Source: Elusimicrobiota bacterium (GTDB lineage Bacteria > Elusimicrobiota > Endomicrobiia > Endomicrobiales > JAPLKN01). From it: 50,947 bases of DNA. Where the stretch lies: positions 1-50,947 of the forward strand of contig JAPLKN010000124.1 of the NCBI GenBank assembly GCA_026388075.1, written 5' to 3'. The notes under the pieces were generated by a model that was not told the origin of the DNA, did not search any database, and saw nothing but the letters and a program-made list of their open reading frames with translations. This document shows positions 15,867 to 24,138 of the stretch, piece after piece. How positions within the stretch are numbered: the stretch's first letter is position 1; every line of letters starts with the position of its first letter. Made by a program: the position numbers and the translations under genes.

Positions 15867-16246
15867 TTTTTATATTCCGCTTTTACTGTCGTGGTTATTC
15901 CGCCGCGCGGATTGAAAACAAGCTCTACAGTCATTGATTTGGGTTTAACAGTTTTAACTAAATCTTCTAAAATCTTGTTTACCGCGCTTTCGTGGACTAT
16001 TCCAACCATGCGATAGGACTGCAGATAATATTTCAAAGATTTAAGCTCAACAACAACCGTATCCGGAACATAATTTATGTTCAAGTAAGCAAAATCGGGC
16101 AGGCCTGACCACGGGCAAAGGCAGGTAAACTCCTCGCTTTCAATATTGATATCTATCCTTTTGCCTTTGTATTGGTACGGCATTACTTCAAGCAGTTCCG
16201 GGGATACTTTATTAAATACGGGTTTATCAGATATCTGCTTTTTCAT
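15863..16246 (-). CDS. queF: NADPH-dependent 7-cyano-7-deazaguanine (preQ0) reductase
   Basis: A 127-residue single-domain (YkvM-type) QueF that reduces the nitrile of preQ0 to preQ1 in queuosine synthesis. The catalytic Cys44 and Asp51 are in FTCLCPWSGLPDFA, and the QueF motif is ELKSLKYY at 67-74, followed by the substrate region VGIVHESAVNKI and VFNPRGGI. Other queuosine genes are not nearby. The last nine codons are duplicated as a relic at 15049-15083. An 11 bp hairpin lies 39 bp upstream of the start. Confidence 0.95.
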   Translation of the reverse strand: MKKQISDKPVFNKVSPELLEVMPYQYKGKRIDINIESEEFTCLCPWSGLPDFAYLNINYVPDTVVVELKSLKYYLQSYRMVGIVHESAVNKILEDLVKTVKPKSMTVELVFNPRGGITTTVKAEYKK

Positions 16247-16284
16247 TTTTCCTCTTTTTCGTCTATTTCCATTCCCTTATGCCG

Positions 16285-16309
16285 ATTTCCGAGACAGTGT
16301 CTCGGAAAT
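16285..16309. promoter_or_regulatory. Hairpin in the queF leader
   Basis: ATTTCCGAGAC and GTCTCGGAAAT form a perfect 11 bp stem with a 3-base loop. On the minus strand it lies in the likely 5' leader of queF; on the plus strand a T-rich tract (TTATTTTCTGTTTTTTC) follows, terminator-like although no plus-strand gene ends here. No preQ1 riboswitch core is visible. Confidence 0.5.
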
Positions 16310-16622
16310 TATTTTCTGTTTTTTCAGCTTTAAATAATACAAGTAGCGCTAAATCTGCCTCTTTCAAATAGGCTAGACACCGTATAGCCTTTTCTATTGA
16401 CTATTCAGATGTTCCCCTCTTTTACAAAGAGGGGTGAGGGGAGATTTATTACTGTCAAATACCTCTCAATCCGGCACTCCCCCCTATCTTTTTCAAAGGG
16501 AGAAGTTATACAGGCTGCGGGGAATTATCAAGTCAACATAGCGTACCGCTGTAGCGCGCCCCTGTTCAATAACTGAAGAAATTTCATTAATTAGCAGAGA
16601 ATATTTCTGCAATTTCATTTTT
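16310..16622. repeat. Intergenic region with CCCCTCTTT / AAAGAGGGG repeat
   Basis: No gene is supported between marC and queF. At 16411-16443 the word CCCCTCTTTTACAAAGAGGGG forms a hairpin followed by TGAGGGGA. A related CTCCCCCC...CAAAGGGAG word follows near 16485-16502. These look like dispersed repeats. The last 100 bases show nothing recognisable. Confidence 0.55.
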
Positions 16623-17210
16623 CTAAAATCCTTTAGCTATAAACAGCTCTATTCCTTTCCGGACCACCATTACGCCGATTGATGCCAAGATTAAACAGGC
16701 GAGCTTGGACACCGTTTTTGCACCGGGCTTGCCAAGCAACTTATTAATAGTGTTGGATAAGTAAAAAAGAACTCCAGCGATAATTACATTGAGTATGACC
16801 ACGATCATCGTCAAAATGTATCCGTACTGGCTCACTAAAAGCAGGCTGGTAGTTAAAACCGCCGGACCAACTATTAACGGCACACCTATAGGTACCGCAC
16901 CGACGCTTTCCGGATCAACATTCTGGACCTTCTTTTCCACCGCAATCATATCGTTTAGCGAAATAACAAAAAGGAGCACTCCGCCTGCGATCATGAAATC
17001 GGATACGGTAATTCTTAGAAGAGCTAATATCCATTGACCGAGTAAAAGAAAAGTGATGCCTACAACCATTGCAGTGATTGTAGATTGAATAATTGTTTTT
17101 CTTATCGCAGGCCTTTTCATTCCTTCGGTTAAATTCATAAAAACAGGGAATGTTCCGAGAGCATCTACTGCAACAAATATGGGCACAAAACAAAGCCAGA
17201 ATTCTAACAT
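16623..17210 (-). CDS. MarC family integral membrane protein (UPF0056)
   Basis: A 195-residue protein with about six membrane helices. The start LCFVPIFVAVDALGTFPVF and the later GVLLFVISLNDMI and VPIGVPLIVGPAVLTTSLLL segments are typical of the MarC/YchE/YhgN family, whose biochemical role is unsettled despite an early link to multiple antibiotic resistance. It follows the first glycosyltransferase gene by 11 bp on the same strand and may be cotranscribed. The family call is firm; the function is unknown. Confidence 0.88.
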   Translation of the reverse strand: MLEFWLCFVPIFVAVDALGTFPVFMNLTEGMKRPAIRKTIIQSTITAMVVGITFLLLGQWILALLRITVSDFMIAGGVLLFVISLNDMIAVEKKVQNVDPESVGAVPIGVPLIVGPAVLTTSLLLVSQYGYILTMIVVILNVIIAGVLFYLSNTINKLLGKPGAKTVSKLACLILASIGVMVVRKGIELFIAKGF

Positions 17211-17221
17211 TTTTTCTCCCT

Positions 17222-18856
17222 TTAGTTAAAACTTTTATTTTTTGCTTCGTTTTTCAATCCAGTTATCTGGTACAGCAAATCCTGTTTTTCATCTTTCACA
17301 ACTACAAATAAATCATATCTTTCAACAAATGAAGCAATTTCTTTTGCCTCTAGGCCGGGATGCCGGATATTCAGATCTTTTATGTTTGCCGCTGACGGTT
17401 GAAGCATTTTAGAATCAACATAAATCTTATACCCTTTTTTGATATTTAAATCCACTAATTTTTTTAAGTTTATAAAATATTCGGCGTAATTATTGTTTGC
17501 TTTTTTAAGCTCCTCCGATAAATATATTGCATCAACCTTATAAGGAACAAAATAATTATAGTGCGCCATTTCACGATAAGAAGATATGCCTAAATTAAGA
17601 ATCAACTGATTCTCTTTTGGCCGGTTTTTAAGGAAATCAGTAATTAGCAACATGCCGTTTGAAGAAGCCTTTGTTTCAGACATAATGAATCCGAAGAAAT
17701 TAAAGACAAATAAAAATGAAACAAAAATACCCAAAAATATTCTTTTGACAATTTCCTTGGCGCTTATTTTTTCAATTAAAAAACCCATTATTAAAATCAA
17801 AGGGAATAACAAAAACAAGGCAAACTCTGAATTACCCGGGTCCCACCAAGTATTAAAAGCTCCGAACATCAAAATCCACAATGTCATTGCCGCTATTTTC
17901 CAATTTAAAGAATCGCATATTATTCGAAAGTTTTTAATTGCAAAATAGAAAAACACTATGCCTGAAACTGCCATTCCGGCAAAGAGAGCCGTAAGATAAA
18001 TATTGCCAAAAGATATATTTCCTTTTAGCAAACTTTTCAAGAACATCTCTTCGCCGCCACCCCCATAAAAAACATGGAACAAAGCTTTTAAAGATGCTTT
18101 GATATTCGACATGCCATGCCATATCCCCCATTCTCCTTGATGAGCATACCTGGTTAACCAATAATTAAAATCTCTTGCTGTTCTTATGCCTTCAACAAAA
18201 TACCCCACAAACATATATACGCCAGCCGTTAAAACAAAAGAAATTGTGGAATAAATAACTATCGTTTTAATTTTATTTTTGAGGTCAAGCTTTGATAGCA
18301 ATATGTAAAAAATCGCAAAGAAAAAGAAAAATATGCTGATTTGGTGATACAGCATTGATAAAGAAGTGCTTATTGCCGAGCATGTAATCAACAGAAGTGT
18401 CGGATTATTCACCATTTTATCTGTGAGCAGAAGTGAAAGAGCAATAAAAAATAAGGTTGATATATATACTTCGGGATTGGATACATTAAGCCAAAAACCG
18501 TATGAGAAAACTATAACAAAAGATAACAAAACCGCAATGGTTTTATCTTTTAGAAAGGATTTAGCATACAGATAAAAGAAATAAACAGTTAGGCTTCCGA
18601 AAATCGCATTCATAATCTGCATCGGATAAAGAGCTCCGCCGGAATATCCCAAAAGTCGAAAACATTTATGGAATAAAAATCCTGTAAGATTAAATAGCAG
18701 ATGATGCGGATGGAAAGATTTCCATCCTGACCCGACCGCGCATACATATAACAATGCGTCACCGGTATAGCTCTTAATTATAAAAATTGAAAATAGTAAA
18801 AATATACTCAAAACTAATGAAAAATCAAATAATTTATTTTTATTTTCTAATTGCAT
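17222..18856 (-). CDS. Polytopic membrane protein, GT-C-type glycosyltransferase-like
   Basis: A 544-residue protein with about ten to twelve hydrophobic segments and a roughly 130-residue soluble C-terminus. The first extracytoplasmic loop carries YTGDALLYVCAVGSGWKSFH and PHHLLFN, the acidic-residue and HPHH pattern of lipid-linked-sugar glycosyltransferases and DUF2723-like proteins. Such enzymes transfer sugars from polyprenyl carriers on the outer face of the inner membrane. It lies 38 bp downstream of a secreted collar-domain protein, and a second such pair lies next to it, so glycosylation of the collar protein or of a surface polymer is a reasonable guess. The fold class is moderately sure; donor and acceptor are unknown. 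Confidence 0.65.
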   Translation of the reverse strand: MQLENKNKLFDFSLVLSIFLLFSIFIIKSYTGDALLYVCAVGSGWKSFHPHHLLFNLTGFLFHKCFRLLGYSGGALYPMQIMNAIFGSLTVYFFYLYAKSFLKDKTIAVLLSFVIVFSYGFWLNVSNPEVYISTLFFIALSLLLTDKMVNNPTLLLITCSAISTSLSMLYHQISIFFFFFAIFYILLSKLDLKNKIKTIVIYSTISFVLTAGVYMFVGYFVEGIRTARDFNYWLTRYAHQGEWGIWHGMSNIKASLKALFHVFYGGGGEEMFLKSLLKGNISFGNIYLTALFAGMAVSGIVFFYFAIKNFRIICDSLNWKIAAMTLWILMFGAFNTWWDPGNSEFALFLLFPLILIMGFLIEKISAKEIVKRIFLGIFVSFLFVFNFFGFIMSETKASSNGMLLITDFLKNRPKENQLILNLGISSYREMAHYNYFVPYKVDAIYLSEELKKANNNYAEYFINLKKLVDLNIKKGYKIYVDSKMLQPSAANIKDLNIRHPGLEAKEIASFVERYDLFVVVKDEKQDLLYQITGLKNEAKNKSFN

Positions 18857-18894
18857 TTATTCTTCCTTTTTCCTTAAAAATGAAACATCAGATT

Positions 18895-19813
18895 TTACAT
18901 TTTCATAATAAATGCCAACTTGTAATAGGCTGGACGAATATCAATAGTGTTTCCGCTGCCCGTTGAATCTGTAGTTCCGGAATGGGAGTGATCTCCTGAA
19001 GAATTAGTTAAAGCTGTTCTACTTTGCGATGCACCATCGCCATAAGCAAATGTACTTGCCCCACCAGTATTTCCATATAAATTGGCTGTATGAGAATGTC
19101 CGCCTGGTGAATTTGTTGTAAAAGGATGGGAGTGGGCTGGTAATTGTCCAATTGCCAAAGTAATCGAATGAGATCCACCAGTTCCACCAGGATTCTCGCT
19201 TGAGTTAGCCACAGATAATATAAACCTATCTGTTAAATCAGGAGTTCCTCCTGTTCCATCACAAAGATGCCATCCTGACGGGATATCAGTAATTAGCCCC
19301 GACCACATTCCTATAAATCCTTTCGGGACCATATAATAGGTCGTGCCGGCGCTGAATGTTTTAAACTCTCCCACACTACTCAGATTTCCAACTGCCGACC
19401 CGCCTATCGTCATTGTGATGTCATGACCAGCATCTTCAGAAAAACCTTCGGAGGTTTGGGAATGCAAAGAATACATTTGTGCTGTTATTTTTTCCCTGGG
19501 CGACAATATTTTTGAATTCACCGTAAGTTGGATCCAATAATCTTTACCGCGCCAATCTACATTTGGCGTTAAAATATAACTAAAAATCCCTGAAGACACG
19601 CTTACACTCTGAGTCCCTGACGACCACGAGGCTATACCACCTGATGCTGCCGGGTATATTTCAAAAACCATACTTCTTGACCCATTAGCCGGCTGGCCAT
19701 ATTCTTTGAGCCGTCCTTGATAAACAATCTCATTGGGAACATCTGCAAATAGTATGCCCCCCCCCCATAACCAAAGCGCCAAACAAGATTAACACTGCCG
19801 TAATTTTTTTCAT
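18895..19813 (-). CDS. Secreted tail-collar-domain protein A, out of frame at a G10 tract (phase-variable?)
   Basis: The best start is the ATG at 19813, with GGAGG 5 bases upstream, giving the signal peptide MKKITAVLILFGALVMG. A run of ten G (19757-19766) follows, and with this length the frame is lost. The body (18895-19782 is open) would join in frame if the run were 9 or 12 G, giving a cleavage site near LFA/DVP. The body has an N-terminal beta domain (EIVYQGRLKEYGQP), then a phage tail-collar domain (FIGMWSGLITDIPSGWHLCD, TPDLTDRF), HxH motifs (AHSHP, GHSHT, DHSHSG) and the RPAYYKLAFIMK end. The only other start in the body frame is an internal TTG without a ribosome site. I read it as a phase-off surface protein; a sequencing error in the run is the alternative. 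Confidence 0.75.
19757..19766 (-). repeat. Homopolymer G10 tract (candidate phase-variation switch)
   Basis: Ten consecutive C on the plus strand, read as G10 on the coding strand, lie inside the signal-peptide coding region of collar gene A. Loss of one G or gain of two would put the ATG in frame with the gene body. The equivalent tract in the paralogue has 13. Confidence 0.85.
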
Positions 19814-19879
19814 TGAAACCTCCGAATTAAAATATTAAGAGACATGGATTCCTCCGCCGTGGCGGACGAGAATGACAAA
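19814..19879 (-). promoter_or_regulatory. Duplicated leader of collar gene A
   Basis: The 66 bases before the ATG are nearly identical to 22558-22623. They hold GGAGG 5 bases before the ATG, an AT-rich part (TTAAAATATT) that could include a -10 element, and a TCCGCC/GGCGGA palindrome at the far end. Sequence identity stops beyond this point, so it marks the edge of the duplication. Confidence 0.6.
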
Positions 19880-19971
19880 GATCCTCGGTGCCAGGCATTA
19901 ACTTGTTGACTTATTAATACCCTTACTCCGATTACTTGTTCCCTATTTTTGAATAAATATATCAGTCAATC

Positions 19972-21678
19972 CTATTTTAGCAAAACAATTGTTGGATTAG
20001 TTAAAGGACCCTCATCGACAATATCATATGTCGGCTCCGAATTACCAAATATTTTTACTATTTTATACTTTTTCTGAATTTTTTCTAACATAATTTTATA
20101 GATTTCTAATTTTTCCAATCCTGGAACATTAGAAATATCTTTATTAGTAGGAGAATAAAGGATCAAACCAATATATTCATCTTTTTTTAATTGTTCAGGA
20201 ATTTGACTTAAGTTGCTAAACGGCAATAAACTGTAATCCAAAGTATTAGGCAGTGAAAAATTATGATAATCGTAAAAAAATACTTTAACTTTGTTTTTTA
20301 ATACATAATCAGCGAAATAGTCCCTGGATTCTTTTGGCCATTCGTTTGAAAATTTTCCTTTAAATAACGAGTTAATTCCGCTTAATACAGCGGCATAAGG
20401 ATATGTTCTCAAAGTTCCCAATAAAAGCACAGCGGAGAGCAATATTTTTATATTTTTGGGTGACCGCTGGTATAAAAATATTAAAGGAAAAATAATAAAT
20501 AAGGCGGCCGGTAACAACAGAAAAGCCAGATGTCTCTGAAACATTTGCTCACTCATGTTTACGATTTTATAAAATGAATAAAGATAAAATACCGCGAATC
20601 CACAAAATGCATAAACATTAGTTTTTATCATAAGATATATTGATGATATCACCAAAATGATAAGCGAAATTGCCGATAAACTTGTTAGCAAATTGACATC
20701 CCTCAGAAATTCTAAAATATAATTTAATCTGCCTATCCAAGCGCCATCAACTGTACTCGCGTTATTTAACATTTCCAATAGCCATTTTCTATAATCAGGA
20801 GAAGACAGCCAAGACGCTGGATTGATAATCAAATAAGGCAAAACAATTGCCAAAATTAATACGATCCATTGTTTTTTGTTCTTTATGCATCCAGAAATTA
20901 TTTGTTCTAATGCCAAAGAAAGAGGCAAAAACATTATATAAGCTGCATTTAATTGAATGGCAACAGTTGATGAAGCAAAAACTGCACAGGCAATCAGCCA
21001 ATAAAATTTAGATTTGTTTTCTTTTGCCAAAATCGTTTTAAGAAATAGAATGGTTGTTATTCCCGCAAAGATAACTTGATGAGAAGTAGGAAGCATCTGA
21101 TTTGAATAATAACCCAATATTCCTGACCTATCAAACCACAAATTGAACGCTAAACTAGTAGGCCAAAATGCTAATGGCAAAAGAAATAAAGTGCTTAGCA
21201 TGACAAAAATCATGCTCCCGAAAATAAACAAAATAATCGCTAACACTTTTGTAATATATATTGGCTTGACGGGAACAATCTTTCTAGTAATTGGCCAATG
21301 CGTCCTACCCTGTGCCTTATCCAACATATAATACATCGGTTCTTGCCTGGTTATTTTTTTGTATATCGAAAAAACCAAAGTATATGGATATACGGCAGTT
21401 CCGCCGTATTTAAAAAAAACTGGATTTAATTTGTATTTAAGCGCATTTATTCCAGCATTTATCGCGAAAGGTTCATCATATTCACCAACATAATAAGGCT
21501 TATCCATCGGAATATCATAAATTAAATGTACCCTTGAAAAATAGAAAAGACCAATTAGAATTAAAAATATTGCCAATATTGCTTTGGATATTATTGGAGT
21601 ACCTTTTGATTCATAAGCAATGAATTTATGGTAAAAGTTAATAAGAGATTTGCCAAAGGTTTTAATAATATTAAACAT
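19972..21678 (-). CDS. Polytopic membrane glycosyltransferase-like protein (GT-C, GT39-like)
   Basis: A 568-residue protein with about eleven to thirteen membrane segments. After the first helix comes YVGEYDEPFAINAGINALKY and then LNPVFFKYGGTAVYPY, the D-E-P...NP..F.Y pattern of dolichyl-phosphate-mannose-protein mannosyltransferase-like and ArnT-like enzymes, where the acidic residue is catalytic. About 130 C-terminal residues are soluble. GAGGATAAATT precedes the ATG at 21678. It follows collar gene B by 29 bp. It is not an obvious close copy of the 544-residue protein although both share the GT-C plan. Substrate unknown. Confidence 0.7.
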   Translation of the reverse strand: MFNIIKTFGKSLINFYHKFIAYESKGTPIISKAILAIFLILIGLFYFSRVHLIYDIPMDKPYYVGEYDEPFAINAGINALKYKLNPVFFKYGGTAVYPYTLVFSIYKKITRQEPMYYMLDKAQGRTHWPITRKIVPVKPIYITKVLAIILFIFGSMIFVMLSTLFLLPLAFWPTSLAFNLWFDRSGILGYYSNQMLPTSHQVIFAGITTILFLKTILAKENKSKFYWLIACAVFASSTVAIQLNAAYIMFLPLSLALEQIISGCIKNKKQWIVLILAIVLPYLIINPASWLSSPDYRKWLLEMLNNASTVDGAWIGRLNYILEFLRDVNLLTSLSAISLIILVISSIYLMIKTNVYAFCGFAVFYLYSFYKIVNMSEQMFQRHLAFLLLPAALFIIFPLIFLYQRSPKNIKILLSAVLLLGTLRTYPYAAVLSGINSLFKGKFSNEWPKESRDYFADYVLKNKVKVFFYDYHNFSLPNTLDYSLLPFSNLSQIPEQLKKDEYIGLILYSPTNKDISNVPGLEKLEIYKIMLEKIQKKYKIVKIFGNSEPTYDIVDEGPLTNPTIVLLK

Positions 21679-21707
21679 AATTTATCCTCGCGCTCTATTT
21701 TAAGAAT

Positions 21708-22557
21708 CTATTGCTTCATAATATACGCCAAGGAATAAAATGGCGGTCGATTTTCATGAGATCCTCCTCCCCCAGTAGCATCTGTACTTAAAGCATATGA
21801 TGGCCCTGAAAGCCTAAAACCATTAGTGGAACCTCCTTCAGTATAACTCATAGTCCACATTGTAAAACCATGCGAATGGGAAGGCATTTGAGCTGCTGTT
21901 AATGTTACGCTTTCTGCACCACCAGTATCTGAAACATTATAGCTGCTACCCGCCCCGACAATGAATCTATCTCTTAAATCCGGTGTTCCATTTGTTCCGT
22001 CGCACAATGCCCAACCTGAAGGAATATTGGCTATTGTCCCCGACCAAATACCTATAAAGCCCTTTGGAACCATATAGTAGGTTGTATTTCCAAGAAACGC
22101 CTTAAACTCGCCATCGCTTTTTAGAACTGCCTTTGTCTGCGAACCGATACTCATGGATATGTCTGCTCCTGAATCTTCAGAAAGATTTTCCGCGGTTTTT
22201 GAATGCAATGCAAACACCTGGGCAGTTATTTTTTCTCTCGGAGATAATTCTTTGGAATTCACTGTAATTTGGATCCAGAAGTCTTTCCCTCTCCAGTCTA
22301 CATTTGGGGTTAAAACATAACTAAAAATTCCTGAAGATACATTTACACTTTGCGCCCCGGATGTCCACGACGCTATTCCGCCTGATGCTGCCGGATAAAT
22401 TTCAAAGACCATACTTCTGCTTCCGGAAACCGGCTGACCGTATTCTTTAAGCCGGCCCTGATAGACTATCTCATTGGGAACATCTGCAAATAGTATGCCC
22501 CCCCCCCCCCATAACCAAAGCGCCAAACAAGATTAACACTGCCGTAATTTTTTTCAT
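21708..22557 (-). CDS. Secreted tail-collar-domain protein B, out of frame at a G13 tract (phase-variable?)
   Basis: This is the paralogue of collar gene A. The ATG at 22557 with GGAGG encodes the same MKKITAVLILFGALVMG signal start, then meets thirteen G (22498-22510), which again puts it out of frame with the body open over 21708-22526; 12 or 15 G would restore it. The body repeats EIVYQGRLKEYGQP, the collar domain FIGIWSGTIANIPSGWALCD and TPDLRDRFIVG, a PSHSHGF motif and the RPPFYSLAYIMK end. It lacks the long His/Ser-rich stretch of copy A, so the tips differ while stalk and leader are conserved. It precedes the 568-residue glycosyltransferase gene. Confidence 0.75.
22498..22510 (-). repeat. 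Homopolymer G13 tract (candidate phase-variation switch)
   Basis: Thirteen C on the plus strand, G13 on the coding strand, sit at the same codon position as the G10 tract of the paralogue. The difference is exactly three, so both copies are in the same off phase relative to their ATG. Confidence 0.85.
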
Positions 22558-22623
22558 TGAAACCTCCGAATTAAAATATTAAGAGACATGGATTCGTCCG
22601 CCGTGGCGGACGAGAATGACAAA
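22558..22623 (-). promoter_or_regulatory. Duplicated leader of collar gene B
   Basis: Nearly identical to 19814-19879, with the same GGAGG site and AT-rich middle, and a perfect GTCCGCC/GGCGGAC palindrome (7 bp arms) at its upstream end. It lies between the rlmI stop at 22658 and the collar start. Confidence 0.6.
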
Positions 22624-22657
22624 TAATGCAGGCAACAAAAAACACTAATAAATCTAC

Positions 22658-23833
22658 TCAAATAACTTCCAGCACTGCAAATTTTAAATATTCCGTTTCG
22701 GGCATTGAAATTAATATGGGGTGGTCTTTTGCCTGTAATCCCATCTCCAAGATACGAACCTGCTTGTCAGATTTTGCGCAAGCGTCTTTCAACATTTCCC
22801 TAAAATCAGACTGAGAAAGATTATGTGAACATGAACTAGTTGCAAGGATCCCGCCCCCGCTAAGCAGTTTTAAAGCGCTGGTATTCAATTTCACATACGC
22901 TTTAAATCCCGCATTAAAATCTTTTTTACTTTTTATCAGTGCCGGCGGGTCGAGGTTTATTATATCAAATTTTTCTTTCTCTGCCTGAATATCGGAAAGA
23001 TAATCTGATGTGTTACCCAATATTCCGTTAAATTTTTCTTTAAAAGCGTTTAAATCCGCATTTTCTTCCGCTTTCTCTAAAGCTGATTTTGAAGAATCAA
23101 GCCATATTACTTCTTTCGCTCCGGCTTTTAACGCGTAAATCCCGAAAGCCCCTGTATGACAAAAACAATCCAAAACCTTTTTTCCCTTGCAATATTTTGA
23201 AAAAAGATGCCTGTTGTCTCTTTGATCAAAGTAAAAACCGGTTTTTTGCCCTGATGAAATATCTACCCAAAACGAAATTCCGTTTTCTTCTATTTTTATT
23301 TTATCAGGTATATCTCCGTAAAGAATTTCCGTTTTTTCTTCCAAACCTTCTAATTTTCTTAAAAAAGAATCGTTACGCGCAATTATTCCGGCGGGGTTAA
23401 ATACTTGTTTCAAGGATTCTATTATTTCGTTTTGATTTTTTTCGATTCCTGCGGAAAGAAACTGCAGCGAAAGGTAACGGGCATACTTGTCTACGATAAG
23501 GCCGGGAATTCCGTCTGATTCTCCGAAAAAAGCCCTGAAAGATTCCAAATCAGGATAGATAGTTTTTCTGTATTCAAGCGCTTTTGAAATCTTGCGGGTC
23601 CAAAAAGCTGTATCAATATTTTCTTGAGATTTTGTGATCAGCCGAACCGCAATAAGAGAACTCGGATTAAAAAAACCTTTGCCCAAAAATCTCTGCAGGT
23701 TGTCGTAGGTGTCTACAATATCGCCTTTGGAAGGGCCCCCCTGTATTTCCCTTATTTCATTAGAAAAAACCCACGGATGCCCGCTGTTTATTCTTTTTTC
23801 TTCGTTTCGTTTCAAAAATACTTTTTTTGACAT
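22658..23833 (-). CDS. rlmI: Class I SAM-dependent rRNA methyltransferase (RlmI-like, PUA domain)
   Basis: A 391-residue protein with an N-terminal PUA domain (1-75, SGHPWVFSNEI), a middle EEHEA-like domain, and a C-terminal Rossmann methyltransferase. Motif I is VLDCFCHTGAFGIYALKAGA near 215, motif IV NLDPPALIKS near 285, and the late CSHN motif is present. The family methylates C5 of a cytosine in 23S rRNA (C1962 in E. coli). DISSGQKTGFYFDQRDNR is highly typical. The specific target is by family homology. Confidence 0.88.
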   Translation of the reverse strand: MSKKVFLKRNEEKRINSGHPWVFSNEIREIQGGPSKGDIVDTYDNLQRFLGKGFFNPSSLIAVRLITKSQENIDTAFWTRKISKALEYRKTIYPDLESFRAFFGESDGIPGLIVDKYARYLSLQFLSAGIEKNQNEIIESLKQVFNPAGIIARNDSFLRKLEGLEEKTEILYGDIPDKIKIEENGISFWVDISSGQKTGFYFDQRDNRHLFSKYCKGKKVLDCFCHTGAFGIYALKAGAKEVIWLDSSKSALEKAEENADLNAFKEKFNGILGNTSDYLSDIQAEKEKFDIINLDPPALIKSKKDFNAGFKAYVKLNTSALKLLSGGGILATSSCSHNLSQSDFREMLKDACAKSDKQVRILEMGLQAKDHPILISMPETEYLKFAVLEVI

Positions 23834-23849
23834 CCCTTTTACCGCCTAC

Positions 23850-24128
23850 AAAGTAGGGACAGCGCCCATTTATTTTTCCTCTTTTCTCGCAAATCTTTTT
23901 TATGATCTGAATCAATTGAAAAATCTATCAAAACAAGTCGTCTTTGCGAATCCGAAGGATGAAGCAATCTCGCTTTTCCAACTAAAACACCAAGATTGCT
24001 TCGTCGTCTCGCAAGACAGGACTCCTCGCAAAGACATCCCAGAGGGGGTTTTTCAATTGGCTCAATCTGACGAATTTTAATTTTTTATTATATTTTTATG
24101 CTAAATAAATGGGCGCTGTCCCTACTTT
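23850..24128. mobile_element. 279 bp non-coding element with 26 bp perfect inverted ends (MITE / REP-pair-like)
   Basis: Positions 23850-23875 and 24103-24128 are perfect 26 bp inverted repeats (AAAGTAGGGACAGCGCCC...). Inside, further imperfect inverted pairs (CAATTGAAAAA / TTTTTCAATTG, and TTTGCGAATCC...GAAGCAATCT against AGATTGCTTCGTC...CTCGCAAAGA) would let nearly the whole element fold into one long hairpin. It encodes no convincing protein. It fills the glyA-rlmI gap. The GAAGCAATCTCG-type core resembles a dispersed repeat found in many bacterial genomes. Confidence 0.85.
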
Positions 24129-24138
24129 CAAATATCCC

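Noticed and set aside
16247-16350. preQ1 riboswitch before queF
   Set aside because: Only a simple 11 bp hairpin is seen; the C-rich loop and A-rich tail of the preQ1-I core are missing.
19759-19782. Internal TTG start for collar protein A
   Set aside because: It lacks a ribosome site and would skip the first part of an obvious signal peptide that has a perfect upstream start; the G-tract frame explanation is better. The same holds for copy B at 22526.
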